Shown here piece by piece: positions 14,306 through 23,179 of a DNA stretch of 64,000 nucleotides. Made by a program: the position numbers and the translations under genes. The stretch comes from Pantoea vagans. Its GTDB lineage: Bacteria; Pseudomonadota; Gammaproteobacteria; Enterobacterales; Enterobacteriaceae. The stretch lies in assembly GCF_001506165.1 (NCBI RefSeq), contig NZ_CP011427.1:806001-870000 (forward strand), in the 5' to 3' direction. Each line of letters begins with the position of its first letter. Within the stretch, counting starts at the first letter, position 1. Below the pieces are notes generated by a model. The model searched no databases. It worked only from the letters and a program-made list of their open reading frames with translations, and was not told the DNA's origin.

Positions 14306-14405
14306 TTGCGCTGAGGCAAGGCGCCGACCGAGACGGAACGAAGGAGCATACACAAGTATGTGACTGAGTAACGCGAGAGAAGGCAACGCCGCATCAGCAC
14401 AAAAG
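14306..14405. repeat. Palindromic element in the 23S-5S spacer
   Basis: The long imperfect dyad pairs GCTGAGGCAAGGCGCCGACC with a partner (GGCAACGCCGCATCAGC) around a centre CATACACAAGTATG. This makes the 23S-5S spacer unusually long (227 bp). It has no coding content. Confidence 0.5.
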
Positions 14406-14429
14406 ACACAGGACAGAACACAAAGAATT

Positions 14430-14549
14430 TGCCTGGCGGCTGTAGCGCGGTGGTCCCACCTGACCCCATGCCGAACTCAGAAGTGAAACGCCGTAGCGCC
14501 GATGGTAGTGTGGGGTCTCCCCATGCGAGAGTAGGGAACTGCCAGGCAT
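14430..14549 (+). rRNA. 5S ribosomal RNA
   Basis: The 120-nt gene runs from TGCCTGGCGGCTGTAGCGCGG to AACTGCCAGGCAT. It has the typical closing stem TGCCTGGC / GCCAGGCA and the GTAGCGCGGTGGTCCCACCTGACC core. It is the last gene of the rrn operon. Confidence 0.98.
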
Positions 14550-14562
14550 CAAACAAGTGAAG

Positions 14563-14592
14563 AAGCCCTGAACGAAAGTTCAGGGCTTTTTT
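14563..14592 (+). terminator. rrn operon terminator
   Basis: AAGCCCTGAAC / GTTCAGGGCTT with a GAAA loop and a T6 run, 13 bp after 5S. It resembles the E. coli rrn T1 class. Confidence 0.93.
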
Positions 14593-14680
14593 ACGTCTGC
14601 AGATCACTGAATTTACGTCTGTAGAACACTGAATTTGCGTCTTTAGATCACTGAATGTATGTCTGCAGGACAATGAATTT
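14593..14680. repeat. Four tandem copies of an imperfect 22-bp repeat
   Basis: The units at 14593-14614, 14615-14636, 14637-14658 and 14659-14680 share the pattern (A/G)(C/T)GTCTnnAGnnCA(C/A)TGAATnT. A partial fifth unit may follow. The array begins at the end of the rrn terminator T-run and ends about 145 bp before kgtP. Its function is unknown. Confidence 0.8.
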
Positions 14681-14826
14681 GCATGAAAATCAGTGAAAAA
14701 CTCACCCTAAAACCCCTTTCAGCATCACAATTTGTCACATCCACCCCGCTATATTTCCCGAAACCGACTCACAAATGCTTTAATCAATCCTTTGGCATTA
14801 ATTTATCGCAAGGAAAGAGGTAAGAC

Positions 14827-16131
14827 ATGACTGACTCACTACAACAAAAAATGGCGCCGACAGCATCGGTGGTAAGTAACAAACAACGCATCTGGGCGAT
14901 TGTTGGCGCATCTTCAGGCAACCTGGTCGAATGGTTCGACTTCTACGTTTACTCATTTTTTTCTCTCTATTTTGCTCATGTATTTTTTCCAACAGGCGAC
15001 ACCACCACGCAATTACTGCAAACAGCCGGCGTATTTGCTGCGGGTTTCTTGATGCGCCCGATTGGTGGCTGGCTATTTGGTTACATTGCAGACCGACATG
15101 GGCGTAAAAACTCCATGTTGATCTCCGTCTGCATGATGTGTCTGGGATCGTTAGTCATCGCCTGTCTACCGGGCTATGGTGAAATTGGTGTGGCGGCACC
15201 GGTGATCTTATTGCTGGCGCGTATGTTTCAAGGGTTATCGGTGGGAGGCGAGTACGGCACCAGCGCTACCTACATGAGTGAAGTGGCGCTGGAAGGCCGT
15301 AAAGGCTTTTACGCATCCTTTCAATACGTCACGCTGATTGGTGGCCAACTGTTGGCAGTACTGACTGTCGTGGTTCTACAGCAGATATTGAGTGATGAAG
15401 AGCTACGCAGCTGGGGTTGGCGCATTCCGTTCTTCCTCGGGGCGGTATTGGCTGTTGTCGCGCTCTGGTTGCGTCGCTCACTGAATGAAACTTCCGAGAA
15501 GAAAAACCGCGAACACCGTGATGCGGGTAGTATCTTTGGCCTGCTGCGCAACCACTCTCGTGCCTTCCTGATGGTGCTCGGGTTTACTGCCGGAGGTTCG
15601 CTCAGCTTCTATACCTTCACCACTTACATGCAAAAGTATCTCGTTAATACCGCAGGTATGGATGCCCGTAGTGCGAGTGGACTGATGACAGGCGCGTTAT
15701 TGGTCTTCATGTTGATTCAGCCGATCGTGGGCGCGCTTTCTGACAAGATTGGTCGTCGATCTTCAATGATGATCTTTGGCGCGGGTGCAGCAATTTGTAC
15801 TGTCCCGATCCTGATGATGCTGCAGAATGTTCAAAGCAGTTTCGCCGCGTTTGCATTAATCATGCTGGCGCTGATCATCACCAGCTTTTACACCGCCATC
15901 AGCGGTATCCTTAAAGCGGAAATGTTCCCACCAGAAGTCCGTGCGCTCGGTGTGGGTCTGTCTTATGCAGTGGCGAATGCGATCTTTGGTGGCTCGGCAG
16001 AATACGTGGCGTTACTGCTAAAGAAAGAGGGAATTGAAACCAGCTTCTTCTGGTATGTCTCGGCGATGGGCGCGTTGGCGTTTCTGGTTTCGCTTATGCT
16101 GCATCGTAAAGGCAAGGGCATTTCGCTGTGA
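14827..16131 (+). CDS. kgtP: Alpha-ketoglutarate/H+ symporter
   Basis: This 434-residue major facilitator superfamily permease imports 2-oxoglutarate across the inner membrane. Its twelve transmembrane segments include [28 protein letters not shown] (TM1) and the MFS signature loop [13 protein letters not shown] between TM2 and TM3. The C-terminal half contains [13 protein letters not shown] and [29 protein letters not shown]. These match E. coli KgtP almost throughout (432 aa). An AAGGAAAGAGG ribosome site precedes the ATG. Position directly after an rRNA operon is conserved with E. coli rrnG-kgtP. It converges with yfiM, with only 3 bp between stops. Confidence 0.96.
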   Translation: MTDSLQQKMAPTASVVSNKQRIWAIVGASSGNLVEWFDFYVYSFFSLYFAHVFFPTGDTTTQLLQTAGVFAAGFLMRPIGGWLFGYIADRHGRKNSMLISVCMMCLGSLVIACLPGYGEIGVAAPVILLLARMFQGLSVGGEYGTSATYMSEVALEGRKGFYASFQYVTLIGGQLLAVLTVVVLQQILSDEELRSWGWRIPFFLGAVLAVVALWLRRSLNETSEKKNREHRDAGSIFGLLRNHSRAFLMVLGFTAGGSLSFYTFTTYMQKYLVNTAGMDARSASGLMTGALLVFMLIQPIVGALSDKIGRRSSMMIFGAGAAICTVPILMMLQNVQSSFAAFALIMLALIITSFYTAISGILKAEMFPPEVRALGVGLSYAVANAIFGGSAEYVALLLKKEGIETSFFWYVSAMGALAFLVSLMLHRKGKGISL

Positions 16132-16134
16132 TGA

Positions 16135-16455
16135 TTACTGGCTCAGATTCCACAGTGCAATGCCTGTCGCTGCACCTGCCACATCATAGCTGAGATCCTT
16201 CCAACTCCAGCCGCTCCCTGCTGAGCGGCTGTCATACCACTCTTTTCCCACACCAAAACTGAGTGAGAACAGAAAGCCAAACCGCAGATTCTGTCCCCGT
16301 CCTTGATGCTGATGTTGGGAAATTTCGCTCCCCGCAGCGGCCAAAGCAGCAGAAGAGAAGAAGTGCTCCGCTTTATCTCTGCCAGTCCAGTTATCCTGCG
16401 CCACATGCGCACATCCACTACAGCTTAAAACCACGCAGAGGATGAGCGCACGCAT
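16135..16455 (-). CDS. yfiM: Small lipoprotein YfiM
   Basis: This 106-residue protein has a lipobox (LSCSGC, Cys 15). The mature part carries GRDKAEHFFSSAALAAAGSE, GVGKEWYDSRSAGSGWSWKDLSYDVAGAATG and a hydrophobic end, typical of the YfiM/DUF2279 family. The molecular role is unknown; it is probably an outer membrane lipoprotein. It begins 3 bp after the pssA stop, so it is likely co-transcribed with pssA, as in E. coli. Confidence 0.88.
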   Translation of the reverse strand: MRALILCVVLSCSGCAHVAQDNWTGRDKAEHFFSSAALAAAGSEISQHQHQGRGQNLRFGFLFSLSFGVGKEWYDSRSAGSGWSWKDLSYDVAGAATGIALWNLSQ

Positions 16456-16458
16456 CGG

Positions 16459-17814
16459 TTACAACAAGCGGCTGATTAAGCGGTCAATACGGATACGGCG
16501 CAAACGGCGTATCAGCTTGCGGACTTTCGCAGGGTAATCAGAAATGCTCTCCAGCTCGCGGAAATGCTTAACCACGCTGGTGTGCTGACGAATCAGTGCC
16601 AGCTCTTTCTCGCGTTGCTCAGCCAACTCATTTTTGGGATCGTGAATCAGCACCGCGTTTTCCAAATCCAGTCGCCATGCGCGAGGATTGAGGTTATTGC
16701 CGGTGATCATCATCCACTCATCATCGACCCAGATCCCCTTGAGGTGATAGCTGTTCTCGCCATCTTTCCACAAGCGCACCGTAAGCTGCCCGTTATTCAC
16801 ATAATACTGCAAGCGGCTCAGGAAACGTCGCAGGTTGATCTCATACAAATAGGGCAGGGCGCCGATGATTTTAAACGGCTGCTCAGGTGGGATGTAAAAG
16901 TCATTGGCGGTTTTATCACCGATGATGATCTCAACTTCTTTACCCTGACGCAGTAAATGGATCAGGTTACGCACCAGAATGGCTGGCAGGTTGAAGTAGG
17001 GAGTACAGAGCGTCAGTTTACGTTCTGCGCAGGGCATCAGGTGGAAGATGGTTTTGTTGAGTAAGCTGCGTTTACCCAACCCAACCAATGGTGTAACAGC
17101 CAATGACTCGTTATCGGCATCCCCGGCAAACTGATAGTTAAAACTGCGCAGATCCTGACGGAACTGACGGGTTTCATTTTTGATTTCAGGGCTAGATGGG
17201 CGTTCAGTTTGATCGAGGCGGTTAACCGCATCAGACTGCTTAAGATTCTCGCAAATCCAGGCGTAAAGCGTATCGGCCAGCTTTGGATTGCGGATCAGCT
17301 GGTAGCGGTCATAGCGATATCGATCATGTTGATGCAGATAAACATCATTGAGACTGGCACCGCTATACAGCAGCGTATCATCAATGATAAAGCCTTTCAG
17401 ATGCAGTACGCCGAGTGCCTCGCGGGTATTCACCGGGATGCCATACACCGGAATCGCGATATCTGGATGTTGGGCGGCCATTTCGCAATACCAGTCGGCA
17501 TTCGTCAGCCCACGCGCGGCACCAATTCGGCCTCGCTGCGCACGATGCCAGTCCACCAGAATGCTGATGTCCAGCTCTGGGCGTGCCTGGCGCGCAGCGT
17601 AAAGCGCCTGCATCACCCCCCGACCACCGTCATCGTTTTCCAGATACAGTGCAGTAATGCAAATGCGCTTCTCTGCCGTGGCAATTTTCGTCAGCAGGGT
17701 CTCACGGAACTCGGCAGGCGAGTAAAGCGTGGTTATATCTGACACGGATTGTGACAGTTTAGGCAGCTGTGCGAGGTGTTGTTGGTGTTTATTACGTTTG
17801 AATTTAGACAACAT
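16459..17814 (-). CDS. pssA: CDP-diacylglycerol-serine O-phosphatidyltransferase (phosphatidylserine synthase)
   Basis: This 451-residue enzyme of the phospholipase D superfamily makes phosphatidylserine, the precursor of phosphatidylethanolamine. Two HKD-type motifs are visible: VLHLKGFIIDDTLLYSGASLND (near residue 137) and YHLKGIWVDDEWMMITGNNLNPRAW (near residue 356). The basic tail KVRKLIRRLRRIRIDRLISRLL fits its peripheral association with membranes and ribosomes. The ATG at 17814 (MLSKFKRNKHQQ) was preferred to the GTG one codon earlier because it reproduces the E. coli start and length. Confidence 0.96.
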   Translation of the reverse strand: MLSKFKRNKHQQHLAQLPKLSQSVSDITTLYSPAEFRETLLTKIATAEKRICITALYLENDDGGRGVMQALYAARQARPELDISILVDWHRAQRGRIGAARGLTNADWYCEMAAQHPDIAIPVYGIPVNTREALGVLHLKGFIIDDTLLYSGASLNDVYLHQHDRYRYDRYQLIRNPKLADTLYAWICENLKQSDAVNRLDQTERPSSPEIKNETRQFRQDLRSFNYQFAGDADNESLAVTPLVGLGKRSLLNKTIFHLMPCAERKLTLCTPYFNLPAILVRNLIHLLRQGKEVEIIIGDKTANDFYIPPEQPFKIIGALPYLYEINLRRFLSRLQYYVNNGQLTVRLWKDGENSYHLKGIWVDDEWMMITGNNLNPRAWRLDLENAVLIHDPKNELAEQREKELALIRQHTSVVKHFRELESISDYPAKVRKLIRRLRRIRIDRLISRLL

Positions 17815-17930
17815 CACAGTGCACTTCTTCTCTGTTCATTGCATGGCCTTTTGCCATCAAATCATGATCCTAACGTTAAATAATAACATCAACCGGCATG
17901 ATAAGGAGGATTTTTACCTTTCTGTACAGG

Positions 17931-20588
17931 TCAGCCCTGGGATTCGCCGAGCGGCAAATTCAGACTGACGATCCCATCATCCAATTGAATATTCACACGA
18001 AAATTGAGTTTTCGTGCCAGCGTAATCATGCCGGTGTTGTGTGGCATGGTGATACCGTTCAATTGTTGCAGGCCATGATCGCGCGTGTAGCGGATCATCT
18101 TTTCCAGCAAACGTCTGCCCATCCCGAGCCCCTTCAGGTCGGAACGCACCAATACAGAGAACTCGGCATCAATGTTATCGGCATCAGAGATGGCACGCGT
18201 CACCCCAATAATCTCTTCACTGCCGTTATGTTGCCGTACGGCAACAATCGCCATTTCACGGTCGTAATCGATCTGCGTCATATTCGCGAGGTCTTCATGG
18301 GTGAACTCGTTGATCTCACTGAAATAACGATAATAGAGGTCCTCCTTGGTCACCTGGGCGATAAAGGCGCGCAGCTGCGGCTCATCTTCTGGCAGAATCG
18401 GCCGGAACAGACAGTGCTGGCCATCTTTCAGTTCGACCTGCTCCTCGAGATGATGCGGATAAGGGCGGATAGCCAGTCTGGTCTCGTTATCGCCGTTAAA
18501 GGGGGCTAACTGGAGAGTGACATCAAGTAATGTGAACTCATCGGCGGAAGCGAGCAGAGGATGGATATCCAGCCGCTGGATTTCCGGGCAATCCACCACC
18601 AGGTTGGAAACCTGAACCAGCAACTGACTCAAACCGGCGATATCCAGTGGGCGCAACGCGCTGCGGCTGCGCACTTTGCCACTTTTCATCGCCTGAATCA
18701 CCAGATAACGCGCCAGCGTCATGTTCAGTGGCGGCAGGGCAACGGCAGCCTGCTTATCTGGCTGCCACTCCACACCACCTTCACCCAGCATAATAATGGG
18801 GCCAAACAGCGGATCCTGTTCCACCACCACGCGAAGTTCCTGCGCGCCCGCGCGGTTCGCCATACTCTGCACCAGCAGCCCATCAATGCGTGCATGGGGA
18901 TGGGTATGACGCACACGATCAAAAATGGCCTCTGCCGCCTGTTCGACTTCAGCCGTACTTCGCAGATACAGCATGACCCCCTGAACGTCGGATTTATGCG
19001 GGATATCGGGTGAGCGCAGTTTAAGCGCCACCGGATAGCCAATCTGGTCGGCGATGCTGGCGGCTTCCTGGCTATCGCTCGCAATCCACGTTGGCAGCGT
19101 CGACAAACCGTAGGCTTGCAGCACGGGCTGGACTTCGTGGGTATCCAGTGTGGTGATTCCGTGGTCCAGCGCTTGTTGAATCAGCTGATGCGCCTGTGCG
19201 CTGTTTTGCGTCAAGCCGACAGGTAAAGCCGGGGTTTCGCGCAGCTGTTTCTGGTTACGTCGATACTCAACCTGATGCATAAACGCAGTAACCGTGCCTT
19301 CAGGCGTACGCCAGGTTGGAATGCCTGCTTCAGTAAAGGCACGACGAGCCGCCTGAGATGAATATTCGCCGCACCAGTTGGTGAGAAGCGTCACCTGCTT
19401 ACCACGGGGATGTTTCGCCACCGCGGCAATAATCTGATTGGCCGTTTCACTCGACGGGGAGACGGCGCTCGGGGCATGAATAATCATCAGTGCATCCAGT
19501 TCGTGGCTATCCAGCAGTTGCTCGATGCAGGCGACATAGCGTGCCGGTGTGGCATCGTCCTTCAAATCCAGCGGATTGCCCCGTCCAACCCCTTCCGGCA
19601 GTAATCCCGCGAGCCCCTGCAAAGTGTCTTCGCTTAGCGTGGCCAGCTTGCCATTACGCGCATACAGCTCATCCAGTGCCAGTGCTGCAGGCGCTGCGCC
19701 ATTACTGACGATCATCAAACGGTCGCCCTTCAGCGGGCGCATATGGCTGAGCGATTCCACCGCTGTAAACAGTTCATGCGTATCCTGCACCCGCAGCAGA
19801 CCTGCACGCTGAATCGCTGCATCCCAGGCGGCATCCAGTCCGCTGCGCGTACCGATCATGGCCTGCGCCTGATGGCTGCGTCCGCTTTTAATCACCAAAA
19901 TCGGTTTATTACGCGATGCGCTACGTGATGCTGAAACAAAGCGGCGGGCATCGCTGAGATGTTCGAGATAAAGCAAAATGGCGCTGGTTTTGCCATCACG
20001 CGCGAGGAAGTCCAGCAGGTCATCCACGTCGATATCCAGACTGTCGCCCAAGGCGATGAACCAGGAAAAGCCCAGATTACGCTGTTGCGCCCAGTCAAGA
20101 ATGGTGTTGGAGACCGCCGCCGACTGGGAGATAAACGCAATACGCCCTTTAGCGATGGGTACGGGAGAAAAGCTGGCGTTCAGTCCCTGCCATGGTGCCA
20201 GTAATCCCAGGCTATTGGGGCCGAGCAGTCGGATTTGCCACTGACTGGCGCAGGCTTTTAATTCTTCTAGCTGGTTGGCAGGAGCGGAGAGAATGATGCA
20301 GGCCTTGCAGCCTTTTTCACCCAGTTGCTGCAGTAGCTCGAGATTTCGTTTGGCATGGGTACAGATGATGGCGAGGTCGGGCGCAAACGGCAGACTGGCA
20401 ATATCCGGCCAGGCCAGTACGCCGCTGACTGCTTTGTACTTCGGTGTTACCGGCAGCACTGGGCCGCTAAAACCACCCGCCAGCAGGTTACGCATCATAA
20501 AGTAGCCGGCGCGTCCCGGTTGTACCGACGCGCCAATCACCGCAATGGATTTAGGTCGTAACAGTGCTTCCAGACCACGTTGGCTCAT
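17931..20588 (-). CDS. patZ: Protein lysine acetyltransferase PatZ (YfiQ/Pka)
   Basis: This protein of about 885 residues fuses a catalytically degenerate NDP-forming acyl-CoA synthetase region with a C-terminal GNAT acetyltransferase. The N-terminal CoA-binding fold has LLRPKSIAVIGASVQPGRAGY; an ATP-grasp region has PVALKLRSPDIPHKSDVQGV and GEGGVEWQPDKQ. The GNAT domain begins near 725, with the acetyl-CoA loop VRSDLKGLGMGRRLLEKMI. It acetylates and inactivates acetyl-CoA synthetase and other proteins. Of two adjacent ATGs (20591 and 20588), the second has better spacing from the AGGAG and matches the family start MSQRGLEALL. Confidence 0.95.
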   Translation of the reverse strand: MSQRGLEALLRPKSIAVIGASVQPGRAGYFMMRNLLAGGFSGPVLPVTPKYKAVSGVLAWPDIASLPFAPDLAIICTHAKRNLELLQQLGEKGCKACIILSAPANQLEELKACASQWQIRLLGPNSLGLLAPWQGLNASFSPVPIAKGRIAFISQSAAVSNTILDWAQQRNLGFSWFIALGDSLDIDVDDLLDFLARDGKTSAILLYLEHLSDARRFVSASRSASRNKPILVIKSGRSHQAQAMIGTRSGLDAAWDAAIQRAGLLRVQDTHELFTAVESLSHMRPLKGDRLMIVSNGAAPAALALDELYARNGKLATLSEDTLQGLAGLLPEGVGRGNPLDLKDDATPARYVACIEQLLDSHELDALMIIHAPSAVSPSSETANQIIAAVAKHPRGKQVTLLTNWCGEYSSQAARRAFTEAGIPTWRTPEGTVTAFMHQVEYRRNQKQLRETPALPVGLTQNSAQAHQLIQQALDHGITTLDTHEVQPVLQAYGLSTLPTWIASDSQEAASIADQIGYPVALKLRSPDIPHKSDVQGVMLYLRSTAEVEQAAEAIFDRVRHTHPHARIDGLLVQSMANRAGAQELRVVVEQDPLFGPIIMLGEGGVEWQPDKQAAVALPPLNMTLARYLVIQAMKSGKVRSRSALRPLDIAGLSQLLVQVSNLVVDCPEIQRLDIHPLLASADEFTLLDVTLQLAPFNGDNETRLAIRPYPHHLEEQVELKDGQHCLFRPILPEDEPQLRAFIAQVTKEDLYYRYFSEINEFTHEDLANMTQIDYDREMAIVAVRQHNGSEEIIGVTRAISDADNIDAEFSVLVRSDLKGLGMGRRLLEKMIRYTRDHGLQQLNGITMPHNTGMITLARKLNFRVNIQLDDGIVSLNLPLGESQG

Positions 20589-20664
20589 CATCCGCTCCTG
20601 ACATCAAGACTGGCATGATTGTAAACGCTTTTTAGTCTACTTGCCGACTCGCGGATCGCAGGCT

Positions 20665-21369
20665 TTAGATTTCGCTATTCAATAGTGATTGCTGATAGTG
20701 CACAGGATGGTGCGGTTTACCCGCCAGATACGCATGGCGGAAATGCTCGAAATGTTGTTGTAGCGCTTGTGCAGCCTGAATATCCCCAGCCTGTTCCAGC
20801 AGTGCGGCAGCCACTTCAGCGGTGCAGTGCTGCCCTTCGCCGTGGGCTTCACGCAGTGTATAGCGTGAGGGAGTGGAGACATTCAAGGACATCACCGGAA
20901 AGGCATCCAGCCACGGGCTTTTGCGGAACATCTTGCGCGCTTCGGTCCAGGTACCATCCAGCATAATAAAGAGCGGCGGCTTGCCCGTGAGCGGTGGCGT
21001 GGTGAGCACTTCACGACCGGCATCGGCATAAGAGCCTGGAAACACCACCAACGGTTGATAATCGGTGGTTTTCATCAACGCCAGCAGGGCTTCATCTGGC
21101 TCAGTGCGTGACCAACCGAATGCCAGCGTATCAGGCAACACATCGGCAATCAGACGCCCTGTATTACTCGGCTTCATCGGTTCGGTGTCGAACATCACCA
21201 GACAAAAACGACTGCGCGCTTGCTGCGGCTGCAGCGTGGCACACAGGCAGTTTTTTTTCGGTAAAAGACAGCGCTGGCAGCGCAATACGCGGTTGCCTCG
21301 GGCAAGAAAGGGGCGTGTAGCACGCGCTAAACGTTGCGCACGTAAGCGCAGGACGGCATTTTCAGACAT
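20665..21369 (-). CDS. tapT: tRNA-uridine aminocarboxypropyltransferase TapT (DTW-domain, YfiP)
   Basis: This 234-residue DTW-family enzyme transfers the 3-amino-3-carboxypropyl group of S-adenosylmethionine to U47 of tRNA (acp3U). An N-terminal cysteine cluster (CQRCLLPKKNCLC) and the signature MLDGTWTEARKMF, with the D-x-T-W motif, are visible. MFDTEPMKPSNTGRLIADVLPDT is also conserved with E. coli YfiP. The ATG at 21369 (MSENAVLRLRAQRLARATRPF) was chosen over an upstream in-frame start at 21495, which would overlap trxC and adds an unrelated sequence. Confidence 0.92.
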   Translation of the reverse strand: MSENAVLRLRAQRLARATRPFLARGNRVLRCQRCLLPKKNCLCATLQPQQARSRFCLVMFDTEPMKPSNTGRLIADVLPDTLAFGWSRTEPDEALLALMKTTDYQPLVVFPGSYADAGREVLTTPPLTGKPPLFIMLDGTWTEARKMFRKSPWLDAFPVMSLNVSTPSRYTLREAHGEGQHCTAEVAAALLEQAGDIQAAQALQQHFEHFRHAYLAGKPHHPVHYQQSLLNSEI

Positions 21370-21445
21370 AGGATCGCAGGCAGGAAAAACGACAGTGTAA
21401 TGGATGCCACAAAGCAAGACCAGCACAGGGCTGGTCTCAAAAGGG

Positions 21446-21865
21446 TTACAGTGACTCGTCGAGCCACTCGTTGAACGGCGCTTTAGGCATGGCACCGTTC
21501 AGCATGTCGACCATTTCGCCATTTTTAAACAACATGATGGTAGGAATGCTGCGAATACGGAAACGCGCACTGAGAGTGGGTTCAGCCTCGGTGTTCACCT
21601 TCACAAAACGTACTTTGCCCCGACGCTCGTCGGCGACATCTTTAAACACCGGTGCGAAGTTGACGCACGGGCCGCACCAGGGCGCCCAGAAGTCGATGAC
21701 CACCGGCAGGTCGTCCTGCAAATATTTATCCAGCGTGGCGGCGGTGGCATTCGCGACTTCACCATTAAACAATTGCTCACCGCAGCGACCACATTTCGCG
21801 CCATCGGTAATACGCTCCTCGGGAACGCGATTCGTTGCCTGACAGGAGGCACATACAGTATTCAT
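21446..21865 (-). CDS. trxC: Thioredoxin 2
   Basis: This 139-residue cytosolic thioredoxin has an N-terminal zinc-binding extension (CASC and CGRC pairs within the first 32 residues) and the redox motif [16 protein letters not shown]. The cis-proline is in [10 protein letters not shown]. It reduces ribonucleotide reductase and oxidised proteins. The ATG at 21865, with AGAGGTGA upstream, gives MNTVCASCQ and the E. coli length; the GTG two codons earlier overlaps the Shine-Dalgarno. In E. coli trxC is under OxyR control; no OxyR site was identified here. Confidence 0.96.
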   Translation of the reverse strand: MNTVCASCQATNRVPEERITDGAKCGRCGEQLFNGEVANATAATLDKYLQDDLPVVIDFWAPWCGPCVNFAPVFKDVADERRGKVRFVKVNTEAEPTLSARFRIRSIPTIMLFKNGEMVDMLNGAMPKAPFNEWLDESL

Positions 21866-22021
21866 CGTCACCTCTAACCGGACCTGTAAATATCATGATT
21901 GTCGGACATTATGAAAAGGTTGAGTGCTATGCTCAATCTGGATTGCCCAATAGGTTCAATAGTTGATAGCTAAGCACCGACACATCAGGTAATCTTCGCG
22001 CTCTCAATGCTGGAGGAACAG

Positions 22022-23140
22022 ATGAACGACGAATTTAAAGGCAAAAGCGGCAAGGTAAAAGTGATGTATGTACGTGATGAGGATGCAGGGCAAAAGCCCA
22101 ATCCCCGTACCGGCAAAGGCGGCCGTCCTGCTGCGCGCCAGGAAGATAATCGTCGTTCTGGCCCTCGCAGCGCACGTAATAATGAAGAGGGTGGCCGTAG
22201 CGGCGCGCCAGCGGGGCGTGGTTCCGCTCAGCGTGATGCGCGCAACAGCGAACGTGGCCGCAGCTTCGGTCGCCGCGACGATCGTGATGACAACCGCAGC
22301 TTCGGTGATTCGCCGTGGCGCACCGTTTCACGCCCGCCAGTGGCCGATGACAGCCAGATTGATGACGCGGCAAGCAACAAGCCAGTGATTGATCCCGAGC
22401 AGATCCGCCGTCAACGTCAGGAAGAGACGCGCGTATATGGTGAGAATGCTTGTCAGGCGCTGTTTGCCAGCCGTCCGGAAAGCATTGTGCGTGCCTGGTT
22501 TATCCAGAGCGTGACGCCACGTTTCCGTGAAACCCTGCGTTGGTTAGCGGCCAACCGTAAAGCTTACCATGTGGTGGATGATGCCGAGCTGACCAAGGCA
22601 TCAGGCACTGAACACCACGGTGGCGTGTGCTTCATTATTAAGAAGCGCATGGGCATGGAAGTCTCCGAGTGGCTGAAAAAGGCCGATACCAAAGATTGCG
22701 TGCTGGCGTTGGAAGATGTCAGCAACCCGCACAACCTGGGCGGCATCATGCGTAGCTGCGCCCACTTCGGTGTTAAAGGTTTGCTGGTGAACGATGCCTC
22801 TCTGTTGGAATCGGGCGCGGCAGTCCGCACCGCAGAAGGGGGTGCTGAGCATGTTCAGGCGATCAGTGGTGAAAGTTTTGCCAGTGGCCTCGAAGCCTTC
22901 CGTAAAGCCGGTTACACCATCGTCACTACTTCCAGCCATGAAGGCACGCCACTGGCGAAAGCTGAGCTGCCAGCGAAGATGGTTCTGGTATTAGGTCAGG
23001 AGCGTGAGGGGCTGTCCGACAGCGCCTTCCAGCAGGGCGATATCAGCCTGTCGATTGGTGGTACAGGCAACGTTGAAAGCCTCAACGTATCGGTCGCAAC
23101 CGGTATTCTGCTTGCCGAGTGGTGGCGTCAGAACGCATAA
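22022..23140 (+). CDS. yfiF: Putative tRNA/rRNA methyltransferase YfiF (SpoU/TrmH family)
   Basis: This protein of 372 residues has a basic, Arg/Gly/Asn-rich disordered N-terminus (to about 110, [17 protein letters not shown] and similar). A TrmH-type substrate-binding region follows ([24 protein letters not shown]), then a SPOUT methyltransferase domain with [35 protein letters not shown] and [21 protein letters not shown]. The target RNA of YfiF is not established. The ATG at 22022 has GGAGGAAC upstream and gives [18 protein letters not shown] as in E. coli. It is divergent from trxC. Confidence 0.93.
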   Translation: MNDEFKGKSGKVKVMYVRDEDAGQKPNPRTGKGGRPAARQEDNRRSGPRSARNNEEGGRSGAPAGRGSAQRDARNSERGRSFGRRDDRDDNRSFGDSPWRTVSRPPVADDSQIDDAASNKPVIDPEQIRRQRQEETRVYGENACQALFASRPESIVRAWFIQSVTPRFRETLRWLAANRKAYHVVDDAELTKASGTEHHGGVCFIIKKRMGMEVSEWLKKADTKDCVLALEDVSNPHNLGGIMRSCAHFGVKGLLVNDASLLESGAAVRTAEGGAEHVQAISGESFASGLEAFRKAGYTIVTTSSHEGTPLAKAELPAKMVLVLGQEREGLSDSAFQQGDISLSIGGTGNVESLNVSVATGILLAEWWRQNA

Positions 23141-23142
23141 AA

Positions 23143-23172
23143 GAAAACGGGCCGCTCAGGCCCGTTTTTATT
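23143..23172. terminator. Bidirectional terminator between yfiF and emrB
   Basis: AAAACGGGCC / GGCCCGTTTTT around GCTCA, with an A-run on the left and a T-run on the right. It separates two convergent genes. Confidence 0.9.
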
Positions 23173-23179
23173 TGCAAAC

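Noticed and set aside
14245..14673. 142-codon minus-strand frame over the 23S-5S spacer, 5S and terminator
   Set aside because: It runs antisense through 5S and the terminator and includes the tandem repeat; coding is not credible.
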